A program made the translations under genes and the position numbers. A stretch of DNA of 62,670 bases from Verrucomicrobiota bacterium (GTDB lineage Bacteria > Verrucomicrobiota > Verrucomicrobiia > Limisphaerales > JACRJZ01), in the NCBI GenBank assembly GCA_016219875.1, contig JACRJZ010000100.1, forward strand, positions 1 through 62,670. The letters are read 5' to 3'. Positions within the stretch are counted from its first letter, which is position 1. The number at the start of each line of letters is the position of its first letter. Shown in pieces: positions 17,839 to 28,035 of this stretch. The notes under the pieces are model-generated. The model did not search any database, had not been told where the DNA came from, and saw nothing but the letters and a program-made list of their open reading frames with translations.

Positions 17839-18687
17839 ATGAAAAGAATCTTAGTGACCGGAGCCACCGGAAATCTCGGCCGGGCGGTTGCCACCGCTCT
17901 CAAAACAAGAGGCATCAACGTCAGAGCCGCCGCGCGCGATCTGGGCAAACTTGCCCCCGGCGCAGGGATCGAACCCGTCTTGTTCGACTACACGAACCAG
18001 GCCACCCACGCTGCCGCCTTGCAGGATGTGGACGGCCTGGTCCTGGTCGCGCCGCCGCTCGACCCTGAGGCACCGGTCAAATTGCATCCCGTCATCGACC
18101 TCGCCAAAGCACGGGGCGTCCGCCATATCGTCATGATTTCCGCGCTGGGCGTGGATGCGGTCGAGCAAGCGCCGCTGCGCATTATCGAACGCCATCTGAT
18201 GGCCTCCAGCGTGCCCTCTACCATCCTGCGCCCGAACTTTTTCATGGAGAATTTCTCCACCGGCTTTCTCGCCCCCATGATCAAGCAGGGTGGCATCTTT
18301 CTGGCGGCCGCCGACGGCAAGACCAGTTTCATCTCCGTGGTGGACATTGCTGAGGTCGCCGCCGTCGCGTTCGTGAAGGGCCTTGCGTTCAAAGAATTCA
18401 ACCTGACCGGACCGGACGCTCTCGATCACGCCACAGTTGCCACCGTAATCTCCGAGGTTTCGGGCAAGGCGGTCACCTATCAAGCCATTCCAGAAGAGGC
18501 GATGTTCAGCGGTCTGCGCGGCACCGGAATGCCGGAAAACGCCGTGCAGTATGTCGGCGTTCTCTCCCGTGCCGTCCGGGCCGGCTACATGGCGACCGTG
18601 ACCCAGGACGTCGAAAACGTCACGGGCAGAAAGCCAATCGCGTTCGAAGCCTTCGTGCGCCAGAACGCAGCAGCATGGGCAAGCTGA
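17839..18687 (+). CDS. NmrA-type NAD(P)-binding oxidoreductase (QorB-like)
   Basis: 282 aa. The N-terminal GATGNLGRAVATAL is the NAD(P)H glycine motif of atypical short-chain reductases; ILRPNFFMENFS and FISVVDIAEVAAVAF are typical of NmrA/QorB proteins. There is no YxxxK, as expected of this subfamily. It is divergently transcribed from the HxlR gene with a shared 60-bp control region, which suggests repression relieved by quinone or electrophile stress. Likely role: quinone reduction or redox sensing. Function by homology and context. Confidence 0.88.
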   Translation: MKRILVTGATGNLGRAVATALKTRGINVRAAARDLGKLAPGAGIEPVLFDYTNQATHAAALQDVDGLVLVAPPLDPEAPVKLHPVIDLAKARGVRHIVMISALGVDAVEQAPLRIIERHLMASSVPSTILRPNFFMENFSTGFLAPMIKQGGIFLAAADGKTSFISVVDIAEVAAVAFVKGLAFKEFNLTGPDALDHATVATVISEVSGKAVTYQAIPEEAMFSGLRGTGMPENAVQYVGVLSRAVRAGYMATVTQDVENVTGRKPIAFEAFVRQNAAAWAS

Positions 18688-18733
18688 CAGATGTTGTTCC
18701 CGTTTTCCTCGTCACCGGGCAGCCAGGCGGAAG

Positions 18734-18919
18734 TCATGATTTCTTCTCGACGATGATCAGGCCCAGTCGCAACGGAGCGCCGTTGTCGTCTGTGGTTTCC
18801 TCGCGCTGGAGGTCGATAAGAGTCCAGCCTTTGTCCTTGAAGCGCTGGAGCCTTTCCAAGGCGTCTTTGAGTTCCTGGTCGGTGGTCTGGGAGAGCACGA
18901 ATTCGATGCGTCGTTTCAT
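18734..18919 (-). CDS. Small hypothetical protein
   Basis: 61 aa from ATG 18919 (MKRRIEFVLSQTTDQELKDA...), with a strand-helix-strand pattern ending LGLIIVEKKS. The frame stays open upstream to 18952. It lies just downstream of two lipoprotein genes on the same strand and may share their transcript. I recognise no family. Confidence 0.55.
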   Translation of the reverse strand: MKRRIEFVLSQTTDQELKDALERLQRFKDKGWTLIDLQREETTDDNGAPLRLGLIIVEKKS

Positions 18920-18948
18920 GGAGTGATGGGTTTTCGTCTGGTTCAAGT

Positions 18949-19656
18949 TCACTTGAGGCCCAAGGCAGTCTTGAAGCGTTGAAGGGCTTCCAGGTGTTGG
19001 GTGCCTTCCCCGTCCAGCGCATCCTTGAGGAGAGTCTTTCTCTCGGCGGGGTCTTTTTTCAGGAAGGCCTTCAGGTAGTCCGCTTCGAACAAGCCTGCCT
19101 CGGTGGCCTTCTTGCCGGCGTCCTGTAGTTGCGCGTCGGTCATTGTGTCGATGTGCGAGGCGAGGTCAGCGCCTTGGATGGCGATTTTGGTGCGCTGCTG
19201 GCGCTTCATATTGGCCTGGGCATCGACCGCTCCCGCGGCGGCCTTGGCTGATTCAGAGTTCTTGGCGTTGGCGATATACATGGCCGTCGCAGCCTCGCTT
19301 TGAACGGCCACGGCCCCGACCGCGAAGTTCTCCGCCACGTCCATGCCGATGAACAAATGCTCCGCTCCGGAGTGGGCCCGGATACCGGAAACGACTTCAG
19401 GCGTCCAGTTGGCGGCATTGCTTTGGCCGGTGCCTTCCACCTTCTTGCCCGTGGGCACGGAGTAGAACTGGTCGCGGATGAAGCCCGCTTTCACCTCGTA
19501 GAGTTCGGTGCGCGGGTTTTCGGAGAGCGTAATGCCGATGCCGGTGTTGATGGTGGAGATGATGTTTTCCCTGGCGACGGTCTTGCAACCGGTTTGGGTG
19601 AGGACCAGACCGAGGAAGGCCATTGGCAGCAGGATGAGGTTGAGGATGCGTTTCAT
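18949..19656 (-). CDS. Putative lipoprotein, function unknown
   Basis: 235 aa. The leader MKRILNLILLPMAFLGLVLTQTGC ends in a cysteine with a lipobox-like LTQTGC. The mature part is mostly helical and Ala/Lys-rich (NAKNSESAKAAAGAVDAQAN...). VKAGFIRDQFYSVPTGK precedes it. Its ATG overlaps the TGA of the upstream lipoprotein gene (19653-19656), so the two are coupled. An envelope role is likely; no family recognised. Confidence 0.65.
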   Translation of the reverse strand: MKRILNLILLPMAFLGLVLTQTGCKTVARENIISTINTGIGITLSENPRTELYEVKAGFIRDQFYSVPTGKKVEGTGQSNAANWTPEVVSGIRAHSGAEHLFIGMDVAENFAVGAVAVQSEAATAMYIANAKNSESAKAAAGAVDAQANMKRQQRTKIAIQGADLASHIDTMTDAQLQDAGKKATEAGLFEADYLKAFLKKDPAERKTLLKDALDGEGTQHLEALQRFKTALGLK

Positions 19657-20027
19657 GGTTGGGGGTTTGGTTTTGATGGTTCGCTGTTGGTTTGCTGGCT
19701 TGCAGGGGTGCAAGCGTTGGAGACGAACAAGGAACAGGGAGTCGCTCGGATGGAAATCACCACGTTGGAGGCCAGGTCCGGATCGATGGTCACGCGGTGG
19801 CGTTGCAGATAGCCCACACCACTCCCATCAGGCGCCGCTAAAACGCCCAACACGCGCGAGTCCCGGACTTCCACGCCAGCGCGGTTGGTCGAGGTGATGA
19901 TCCCAAAACCGATCCCGAGAATCAGGTGATGCGTGCCGCGACGATCTGTCCAGGAGCAGCCTGATCCCAGCAAGAGGACCAAAACCAAGCAGGCAGCAAG
20001 AGCCCAGCGCAGGCGCCCACAGATCAC
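19653..20027 (-). CDS. Small putative lipoprotein
   Basis: 124 aa if it begins at the GTG at 20027 (VICGRLRWALAACLV...). The hydrophobic leader ends LLLGSGC, a good lipobox. The mature part has HHLILGIGFGIITS and LQRHRVTIDPDLASNVVISI. The open frame continues far upstream without a better start. It is coupled by ATGA to the next lipoprotein gene. Function unknown. Confidence 0.6.
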   Translation of the reverse strand: MICGRLRWALAACLVLVLLLGSGCSWTDRRGTHHLILGIGFGIITSTNRAGVEVRDSRVLGVLAAPDGSGVGYLQRHRVTIDPDLASNVVISIRATPCSLFVSNACTPASQQTNSEPSKPNPQP

Positions 20028-20320
20028 AGGTGTTCCTCGCTTGCGTTCGGGCGCTGGCAACGCATTCCTAGACAGGCTGGGGACGACACTCCTCCCACGC
20101 GAATCCAGAGGCGGATACGAAGCGTCTCCGGTTCGAGTCTCCCGGCCACCCGCGCGGGCTGCTCGCTCCATCTTTGCCTTTCTCTCGCCAGCAGCGAATG
20201 CGCCCGTCCTTGAACGCTTCGTGCCGACGCCAGGAAGCAAGAGGAATTCCCGAAGAAAATGCAAGCAAGTTCTGGCGGCCATTATCGAATCCTCACGGTG
20301 GATTCGAGAATCCCAGGATC
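20028..20320. other. Gap without a recognisable gene
   Basis: Between the lipoprotein operon and the palindromic element I see only filler sequence, including GGCGGATACGAAGCGTCTCC-type sequence of unknown nature. Confidence 0.4.
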
Positions 20321-20393
20321 GTAGCAGCCGACGTGAGGAGGCTCTGTTCTCAAATCCGAAATCAAAACAGAGCCTCCTCACGTCGGCTGCTAC
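20321..20393. repeat. Complete palindromic element (GTAGCAGCC family)
   Basis: The left arm starts GTAGCAGCCGACGTGAGGAG and the right arm is its reverse complement ending GGCTGCTAC. The ~25-bp loop contains TCAAATCCGAAATCAAA. Perfect 24-bp arms would form a strong hairpin upstream of the rseP promoter. Confidence 0.85.
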
Positions 20394-20448
20394 TCTTTCT
20401 TGAATCAGCCCTGATCGAATCCTTGGGCCACCCCGCCGCAAACCTTCA

Positions 20449-20476
20449 TTGCCAGACGGCTTTGGCCGACTATATT
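20449..20476 (+). promoter_or_regulatory. Candidate sigma-70 promoter of rseP-ispG
   Basis: TTGCCA (20449-20454) and TATATT (20471-20476) are separated by 16 bp, 31 bp before the rseP start. Good match to consensus boxes in an otherwise GC-rich gap. Confidence 0.4.
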
Positions 20477-20507
20477 CCGGGCCGGTTTTGACGGCGAGAT
20501 TGCCATT

Positions 20508-22292
20508 ATGTACGTATTGAAAGTCATTTTCATCTGTCTGGAAGTGCTGGTGTTGTTCAACCTGCTCATCTTTGTCCACGAGTTGGGCCACTTCCTGGCG
20601 GCGCGCTGGCGCGGCTTGAAGGTCGAGCGGTTTGCCATTTGGTTCGGCAAACCGATGTGGAAAACTACCGTCAACGGGGTCGAGTATTGCCTCGGCTGCA
20701 TCCCCGCCGGCGGTTACGTCTCACTGCCGCAAATGGCCAGCATGGAAGCCATCGAGGGCAAGACCAAAGACCAAGCCGAGCAACTCCCGCCCATCTCCGC
20801 GCTGGACAAGATCATCGTCGCGCTCGCCGGGCCGCTCTTCAGTTTTCTGCTCGCCCTGGGCTTTGCCGTGGTGGTGATGGTGGTGGGCCGGCCCGTGACG
20901 GAAAGCGAAGCGACCACGGTGATCGGCTACGTGGAAAAAGACGGCCCCGCGGACAAGGCTGGCCTGCGCCCCGGCGACCGGATTCTCGAAGTGGACGGCC
21001 AGCCCGTGACCAAGTTCGGCGGCATGGGCAGCAGCGTGACCTGGCGCGTGGTGCGCAGTGAAGGGCAGACGATTCCGGTCAAAGTCCAGCGCGGCGCCGA
21101 AGTCTTGAACTTCGACGTTACCCCGATGAAGGAAGCCACCAAGGCTTGGGAGCGAAAGAGCCTCCGGCAAATCCGGATCGGTCCGGCCCAGAGCGCCATC
21201 GTCGCGGAGGTGGCGACCAACGGGCCCGCCTATGTCGCCGGCTTGCAGACGGGCGACCGCATCTTGGCCGTCAACGGCCAACCTCTCTATCATGTCACCG
21301 CGCTCGGTGAGTTCATCGAGAAGCATCCGGGCGAAAAGCTCACGCTCCAGTACGAACGCCAAGGCGAAAAACGGGAAGTGACCCTCTTGCCGGAGTTGGC
21401 CCTCAGCCCCACCAATCGCGAGCCGTGGATGCTCTTCCCGGACGACCTCGCGGATGTGCCTGCGCTGGCGGCGAAGCTTCAAGGCTCTTCCAACGCTCTG
21501 GCCGCCGCGCTGCGGGCGCCGTTGTCGGACAAGACCCGGCAATTGCTGGCGCGCTTCCGCAGCGACGACTCCGATCCACGGCCACTGGCCACCGCCCTGG
21601 CGCAGGATTTGAACCGATTCCTCCTGGGCGTTTCCCTCTACGAACCCCAGCGTTTCACCGGCATCACGCTCTCCGAGCAGACGCGCCAACTCCTGCAGAC
21701 GCAGCCGCAAGGCCCCGAGCTCGTCCACCTCAACCGCCGTCTGCTCGAAGACGCGTTTCCTGGGGAGATCGAACGCAACTACAACGACCGCCCGCGCGTC
21801 GGCCTTGTCTGGGACCTCTCCCGGTATCAGCTCATCAAGCCCGGCGCCTTCGACCAGATGCGGGACAGCGTCAACGTCATTGTCGCGACCTTCGACGCGC
21901 TGTTTTCGCGCAAGTCCGACATCAAGCCGCAACACTTGGGCGGGGCGGTCAAGATCATCAACGTGTACTACACGCTGTTCGACAGCGAGCAAGGCTGGCG
22001 GCTGGCGCTTTGGTTCAGCGTGGTCCTGAACGTGAATCTGGCCTTGCTCAACCTCCTGCCTTTCCCCGTGCTGGACGGGGGCCACATCGTGCTCGCCACC
22101 ATCGAAGCAATCCGCCGCAAGCCGGTCCACGCGAAATTGCTCAACGCCCTCCAGACCGCCTGCGCCGTCTTGCTGATCGGTTACATGCTCTACATCGCCT
22201 TCTTCGACGTGCAGGAATTGCCGTGGAAGCGCAGCAAAGAAAAGGAACCGCCGGCCATGAGGTTCGCGCCAAAGCCGGAAGCCGCCAGGTGA
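20508..22292 (+). CDS. rseP: Site-2 intramembrane zinc metalloprotease RseP
   Basis: 594 aa, longer than the ~450 aa usual for RseP. HELGH (His24-His28) is the zinc site in the first transmembrane segment. Two PDZ domains follow (GPADKAGLRPGDRILEVDGQ and GPAYVAGLQTGDRILAVNGQ). NLLPFPVLDGGH near 515-526 supplies the third zinc ligand region. About 130 extra residues between PDZ2 and the C-terminal membrane core (for example LSDKTRQLLARFRSDD) are not found in the E. coli enzyme. It cleaves membrane-bound anti-sigma factors or signal-peptide remnants. The stop is 5 bp before ispG, and the rseP-ispG order is conserved in many bacteria. Confidence 0.95.
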   Translation: MYVLKVIFICLEVLVLFNLLIFVHELGHFLAARWRGLKVERFAIWFGKPMWKTTVNGVEYCLGCIPAGGYVSLPQMASMEAIEGKTKDQAEQLPPISALDKIIVALAGPLFSFLLALGFAVVVMVVGRPVTESEATTVIGYVEKDGPADKAGLRPGDRILEVDGQPVTKFGGMGSSVTWRVVRSEGQTIPVKVQRGAEVLNFDVTPMKEATKAWERKSLRQIRIGPAQSAIVAEVATNGPAYVAGLQTGDRILAVNGQPLYHVTALGEFIEKHPGEKLTLQYERQGEKREVTLLPELALSPTNREPWMLFPDDLADVPALAAKLQGSSNALAAALRAPLSDKTRQLLARFRSDDSDPRPLATALAQDLNRFLLGVSLYEPQRFTGITLSEQTRQLLQTQPQGPELVHLNRRLLEDAFPGEIERNYNDRPRVGLVWDLSRYQLIKPGAFDQMRDSVNVIVATFDALFSRKSDIKPQHLGGAVKIINVYYTLFDSEQGWRLALWFSVVLNVNLALLNLLPFPVLDGGHIVLATIEAIRRKPVHAKLLNALQTACAVLLIGYMLYIAFFDVQELPWKRSKEKEPPAMRFAPKPEAAR

Positions 22293-22297
22293 CCGTC

Positions 22298-24148
<1,851 letters not shown>

Positions 24149-24173
24149 GCCGGAAGAAGTAGGTTCGACCGCC

Positions 24174-24419
24174 ATGAAGCGAAACGAAATTCGCAAGTTG
24201 ATCCGCAACTCGATCAAGCGTTCCGTCCGCATCTGTATGGACGATGGCAAGACCTACACCGTGGCGCATCCCGACTTCGCCCTGGCCGCGCCGAACGCCG
24301 TGCTGCTGGCGTCGGGGCCGGGACATGCTTTTGGCGCTTCGTTTGTGATCTGCGGAGGCGAGCACATTTCGCGGGTGGAAATTCTCGACCGGCCCAAGGC
24401 CAAGGCTGGCAAGTCTTGA
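24174..24419 (+). CDS. Small conserved hypothetical protein
   Basis: 81 aa (MKRNEIRKLIRNSIKRSVRI...). The pattern of a short basic helix, then MDDGKTYTVAHPDFALAA and HISRVEIL, resembles a small protein type common in Planctomycetes and Verrucomicrobia whose role is unknown. It follows ispG by 25 bp on the same strand and may be co-transcribed. Soluble, no signal peptide. Confidence 0.65.
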   Translation: MKRNEIRKLIRNSIKRSVRICMDDGKTYTVAHPDFALAAPNAVLLASGPGHAFGASFVICGGEHISRVEILDRPKAKAGKS

Positions 24420-24505
24420 CTCGGCGAGCGAGAGTGCCGCTGTTGAAAATTGCCTGGTGACGATGCGAAAGGGCAGATGGGGAAGTTGGTTCTGGCGATC
24501 GCGTT

Positions 24506-24913
24506 ATGAAAAAGAAGTGGCTCCTGATAACCATTCTGGTGGCTGGCGCGCTGGTCGCCTGGCTGTGCTTCAATCCACCTCGCCGCTTTGGCTGGTGCCG
24601 TTTTGGCCTGACCACTTACGGCGCGATGCCGCGCCTCGTCTCGGACATCCAGGTCCGGGCGGACGGGGCGGTACGGAAGGTTCCGAAAACGCACGAGCTT
24701 CCGCTCGAACAGGTCCAGTGGTTGCTGGATTCAGCGCCGGAAACGTTGATTGTCAGCATTGGATGGAACGGAGCTGTGGAACCCGACGAGAGGATTTGGA
24801 AGTTGAAGAGCGTCGAGGTGAAGATTCTCAAGAGCAAGGAAGCCGCGCAGTTGTTCAATCGGCTCAAGAAAGAGGGCCGACGGGTGGCCATCCACTTCCA
24901 CTCGACCTGTTAG
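24506..24913 (+). CDS. Membrane-anchored hypothetical protein
   Basis: 135 aa with one N-terminal membrane segment (WLLITILVAGALVAWLCF). The outer part (~110 aa) is alpha/beta-like (SDIQVRADGAVRKVP, ETLIVSIGWNGAVEP, SVEVKILKSKEAAQLFN), compatible with an ExbD-like periplasmic domain, but I cannot confirm the family. It is convergent with the GH43 gene, 8 bp apart. Confidence 0.55.
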   Translation: MKKKWLLITILVAGALVAWLCFNPPRRFGWCRFGLTTYGAMPRLVSDIQVRADGAVRKVPKTHELPLEQVQWLLDSAPETLIVSIGWNGAVEPDERIWKLKSVEVKILKSKEAAQLFNRLKKEGRRVAIHFHSTC

Positions 24914-24921
24914 TGGCGACT

Positions 24922-25980
24922 TCAGAATGCGCCCGTCTGGATCGCCAGCTTGATCTCCCTCGACTCGCCCACAACCGGCCAGCCGTTGGTGCTCCAACTC
25001 AGCTTGCGCAGGCCGAGCGTCGCCCTGCCGCCGTGTGCGCCGTCGTAATAGTGGAAGCTCAACCACTTCTCGTTCCCTGCCTCGACGATGCCGGCGTGTC
25101 CGGGACCCACCTCTGAGCCGCGGGTGCCCAGGAGCAAACTGCCGCCGCCCTGCAACAAGTCCACGCCGTTCTGATCCAAGTACGGCCCGGTGACGCTCAG
25201 ACTGCGGCCGACGCGAATCTCATACGTGCTGTTTGTCCCGCGACAGCACAGCCCCCAATTCACGAATAGAAAGTACTGGCCGCTGTGCCGGTGAAGGAAC
25301 GGCGCCTCGATGGCCTCGTGGTGCGCCAGCGACACCAACGGCGACTCCGGCATCAGCCGCCGGCCCGTAGCGGGATCGAGTTCCACCAGCTTGATGCCGC
25401 TCCAGAACGAGCCGAAGGCCATCCACAGGCGCCCGTCCGCGTCGAGCATCACGCAGGGGTCAATGGCATTGAACACGTCGCTCGGCTGGGACCGAATCAC
25501 GATGCCTTCGTCTTTCCACCGAAACGCCGGATCGGCCGGATCAAGTGTGGCGTTGGACGCCAGCGCGATGGCGGAGTTGTTCTTCCCCCAACTCGAGACG
25601 GAGTAGTAGAGAAAGTAGCGGCCCTGGACGCGGATCACATCCGGCGCCCAGAAGTAGCCGCGATGTTCGGGAACGACCTGCCGCGTCCACTCCGGTGGCT
25701 TGGTGAAGACTGCCGGCCCCGGTTTCCACTCGATCAAGTCTTTCGACCGTAGCGAACTGACGCCTATCCCTGTGGTGAAGAGCCACCATTCGTCCTGGCT
25801 GCGGACAATCGTGGACGGGTCATGCACTCGCAGGCCGCGAGCTTGACCGAACGGACGTGGCACCGACGGCGACTCCGCGCTGTGGAGTGTTGCCTCGCTT
25901 GCGCCCCAGAGCAACAGAATGACAAGGGCAGGAAAGAGGAACCGGCAGCGCGGCCCTGAAGGATTCATCGTCAGCGCCAT
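24922..25980 (-). CDS. GH43 family arabinanase/arabinofuranosidase
   Basis: 352 aa, secreted (hydrophobic leader FLFPALVILLLWGASEA). Five-bladed propeller glycosidase: the base Asp54 in VHDPST, the pKa-modulating Asp174 in AIDPCVM and the acid Glu225 in HEAIEAPFLH are all present. The order HDPS, YYSVSSWGKNNSAIA, FGSFWSGIKL and FLFVNWGLCCRGTNSTYEIRV fits endo-alpha-1,5-L-arabinanases (GH43 subfamily 5 type). It cleaves arabinan side chains of pectin, in line with the PL10/PL22 genes 35 kb away. Own promoter presumably in the repeat-bearing gap upstream. Confidence 0.88.
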   Translation of the reverse strand: MALTMNPSGPRCRFLFPALVILLLWGASEATLHSAESPSVPRPFGQARGLRVHDPSTIVRSQDEWWLFTTGIGVSSLRSKDLIEWKPGPAVFTKPPEWTRQVVPEHRGYFWAPDVIRVQGRYFLYYSVSSWGKNNSAIALASNATLDPADPAFRWKDEGIVIRSQPSDVFNAIDPCVMLDADGRLWMAFGSFWSGIKLVELDPATGRRLMPESPLVSLAHHEAIEAPFLHRHSGQYFLFVNWGLCCRGTNSTYEIRVGRSLSVTGPYLDQNGVDLLQGGGSLLLGTRGSEVGPGHAGIVEAGNEKWLSFHYYDGAHGGRATLGLRKLSWSTNGWPVVGESREIKLAIQTGAF

Positions 25981-26000
25981 CTTCAGAAACTGGCCGACGT

Positions 26001-26075
26001 CGCGGTGTCTCGGCAGAGCGCCGCCATTCTCGGATTCTGGGCAAGAAGTGCGGCGCTCTGCCGAGACGCCGCTAC
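26001..26075. repeat. Inverted repeat GCGGYGTCTCGGCAGAGCGCC
   Basis: Arms at about 26002-26024 and 26050-26072 are near-perfect complements (GCGGCGCTCTGCCGAGACG), ending GCTAC. A degenerate half copy (GGCGCTGGGCTAAGACGCCG) lies at about 60733. Placed between two convergent or co-directional sugar genes. Confidence 0.7.
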
Positions 26076-26106
26076 GGAGTTTTGCCGTCGCCTTGTCATT
26101 CGCGTT

Positions 26107-27081
26107 TCACGCCAGATCAAGCAACGCCACCGCCTTCTTCATGGCCGCGGCCACGGTTGCCAGCACTTGCTCCGGCGGCTGGTTCCGCAACTCCTGACTG
26201 AACGGCTCGCACACCACCGGGCCGTCGTAGCCGATCTTCACCATCGCGCCCAGGAAGGTCTTCACGTCGATGACCCCGGTCGCGCACGGCAGACCGCGGC
26301 GATTGTCGATCTGTTGGTCCACCGCGACGCCTTGGGGCGCGTCGTTCAAGTGGCACAGCACCACGTCGCTGGCCTTGAGCGTGAGCAGGTCGGCTTCGGT
26401 TTCCTGCGCCGTGTACCAGTGCCAGCTATCGAGCAGGAAGCCGACGTTGTCGCGCCCGATCTCGGCAATGAGGTCCTTCATCTCCGCCATCGTGTGAATG
26501 AACGGAAACCGGCTTGCGCTCCAAGAAGTCTTTGGCCCCACGTACTCCAGGCCCAAGCGCAGCCCGTGCTCGCCCAGCACGCGCGCGACTTCGCGGAGCC
26601 GTTTGGCGTGCTGTCGGAAGTTGGCGACGTAGGTGAGCGATTTCGAACCAGGCGAAAGCCACGTCGCCACCCGCGTAACGCCCGCGCGCTGAAGCGCCCG
26701 CGCGAACTCGGGCAACGCCTTCATGCTTTGCTCGAATGCCGCCTCCGCACCGCGAAATTCCACCGGCAGCCCCGCGCATCCCCAGGCCAGCTTCCGGGTC
26801 TTCATCTCGCCCAGGTAATCCTGCAACTCCGCGTCGGACAGCTTGCCGAGGAATTGGGCCGCCGGCTCAATGCTTTCAAAGCCGAATTGGCTCGCCCAGC
26901 CGACAGCTTTGCGCGGATCGCCCGGCACGCCGATGGGGCCGGGAGCGAAGCAGAGGGTGAATTTGCGTTGGGGCTTCGGCTCGTCGGCCGCCGGGGCGAG
27001 AGCGGCGGCCAAGCCAAGGCCGGCGAAGGCCGAGGTCTTGAGAAAATCTCTCCGATGCAGGCTGTGCGTGTCTCGGTTCAT
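26107..27081 (-). CDS. Tat-exported sugar-phosphate isomerase/epimerase-like protein
   Basis: 324 aa from ATG 27081, leader MNRDTHSLHRRDFLKTSAF with twin arginine. TIM-barrel markers: FGFESIEPAAQF, HGLRLGLEYVGPKT (metal Glu), VGFLLDSWHWYTA (Asp/His), DVVLCHLNDA (His) and DGPVVCEPFS (Glu). All four metal-binding positions of the xylose isomerase-like family are present. Probably works on a keto or aldo sugar outside the cytoplasm. It is on the same strand as the GH43 gene. Confidence 0.85.
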   Translation of the reverse strand: MNRDTHSLHRRDFLKTSAFAGLGLAAALAPAADEPKPQRKFTLCFAPGPIGVPGDPRKAVGWASQFGFESIEPAAQFLGKLSDAELQDYLGEMKTRKLAWGCAGLPVEFRGAEAAFEQSMKALPEFARALQRAGVTRVATWLSPGSKSLTYVANFRQHAKRLREVARVLGEHGLRLGLEYVGPKTSWSASRFPFIHTMAEMKDLIAEIGRDNVGFLLDSWHWYTAQETEADLLTLKASDVVLCHLNDAPQGVAVDQQIDNRRGLPCATGVIDVKTFLGAMVKIGYDGPVVCEPFSQELRNQPPEQVLATVAAAMKKAVALLDLA

Positions 27082-27176
27082 GCGTTGTTGGACGGCGGGC
27101 TGGCGGGCGCGTATTCGGGGATTCATGGCGTCAGCATGTGGCTTGACCCGGCAATGGCCTTGCCTAGAGTGCAACC

Positions 27177-27443
27177 GTGAAAACGTTGGAAGCAGGCAAA
27201 GCGGCGGCGAACTTCACGCGAGTGCTCGATGAGGTTCACTCGCTGCGCGAATCGTTTGAGATCATCCAAAAAGGCGTCCCCTGCGCCTACCTCGTTCCCG
27301 CAATCCAGCGCGGCGTCAGCAGCCACGAACTGGCCGACGATCTCGCTGACGCCGGCCTGACTGCTCGTGACCGGCGCTCCTTCGCGGCCGCCCTTCGCAA
27401 AGGCCGCGAAGCCCTCAAGCCACTCACGAACCCGTGGGACTGA
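27177..27443 (+). CDS. Phd/YefM-like antitoxin
   Basis: 88 aa beginning at GTG 27177. KTLEAGKAAANFTRVLDEV and ESFEIIQKGVPCAYLVP match the DNA-binding N-terminal half of Phd/YefM antitoxins; the acidic C-terminal helix would bind the toxin. It overlaps the following vapC-like gene by 10 bp. That toxin gene is broken, so this antitoxin may now be an orphan. Confidence 0.85.
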   Translation: MKTLEAGKAAANFTRVLDEVHSLRESFEIIQKGVPCAYLVPAIQRGVSSHELADDLADAGLTARDRRSFAAALRKGREALKPLTNPWD

Positions 27444-27940
27444 TCCTCGACAGTTCCCTGTTCATCGCCGACGAGCGCGAGCAGCTCAACCTGTCTTCCT
27501 GGCTGCGCTCCCGGCCGCCCGAACCGGTCGCCGTCAGTGCCATCACGCTCGCCGAGCTTTGGTTTGGCATCGAAGTCGAGACCGACGCAACTCGTGCCAG
27601 ACGTCGCCGCCGATGGTTGGAGAAGACCTTTCGCCGTCTCGAAATCGTGCCGCTGGACGACGCACTGGCGCGAGTCCATGCCCGTCTCTGGGCCGAACTC
27701 GCAAGCATGGGAGGCGATTTCAAAACTTCGTAGCAGCCGAGGTAACGAGGCTCAAACTTCAAGGATATCAGAGCCTCCTCACGTCGGCTGCTACGGTTTT
27801 GAAAGAGGCTCACGGGCCAGATGATTGGGCCTCACGACTTGATTGTCGCCGCGACCGCGCGGCATCGGCGGTGGGCGGTGGGCACGTTCAACGCGGCCGA
27901 GTTCCGGCATGTCCGTGGTTTGGAAGTTGTCGAACCTTAG
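27434..27940 (+). pseudogene. vapC: VapC-type PIN toxin gene interrupted by a palindromic element
   Basis: It starts at GTG 27434 (MGLILDSSLFIADE..., first PIN Asp; ITLAELWFGIE, conserved Glu). After ...LWAELASMG the reading runs into the GTAGCAGCC element, whose own TAG stops it at 27731. Beyond the element the same frame resumes with GQMIGPHDLIVAATARHRRW and GTFNAAEFRHVRGL, the missing PIN C-terminus, ending at 27938-27940. The insert spans roughly 27714-27812 and carries three in-frame stops. Removing it restores a normal ~135 aa VapC. Clear evidence of element mobility. Confidence 0.92.
27730..27794. repeat. Palindromic element inserted in vapC
   Basis: The left arm is diverged (GTAGCAGCCGAGGTAACGAG) and the right arm is perfect consensus. 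Outside the arms, TTTCAAAAC and GTTTTGAAA form an outer inverted repeat, also seen near 51832 and 62217. Confidence 0.85.
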
Positions 27941-28035
27941 CGGCCAGTGGCGCCGGTGTCTGACCCACCAAAAACTTGGCGGTGACTTAATTCCTTGGTC
28001 TTGATTCCACGACGAACCCCTCGCACATTGGCGCC

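Noticed and set aside
20721..22130. 469-codon minus frame opposite rseP
   Set aside because: Shadow frame; the plus strand has HELGH, PDZ and LDGGH motifs.
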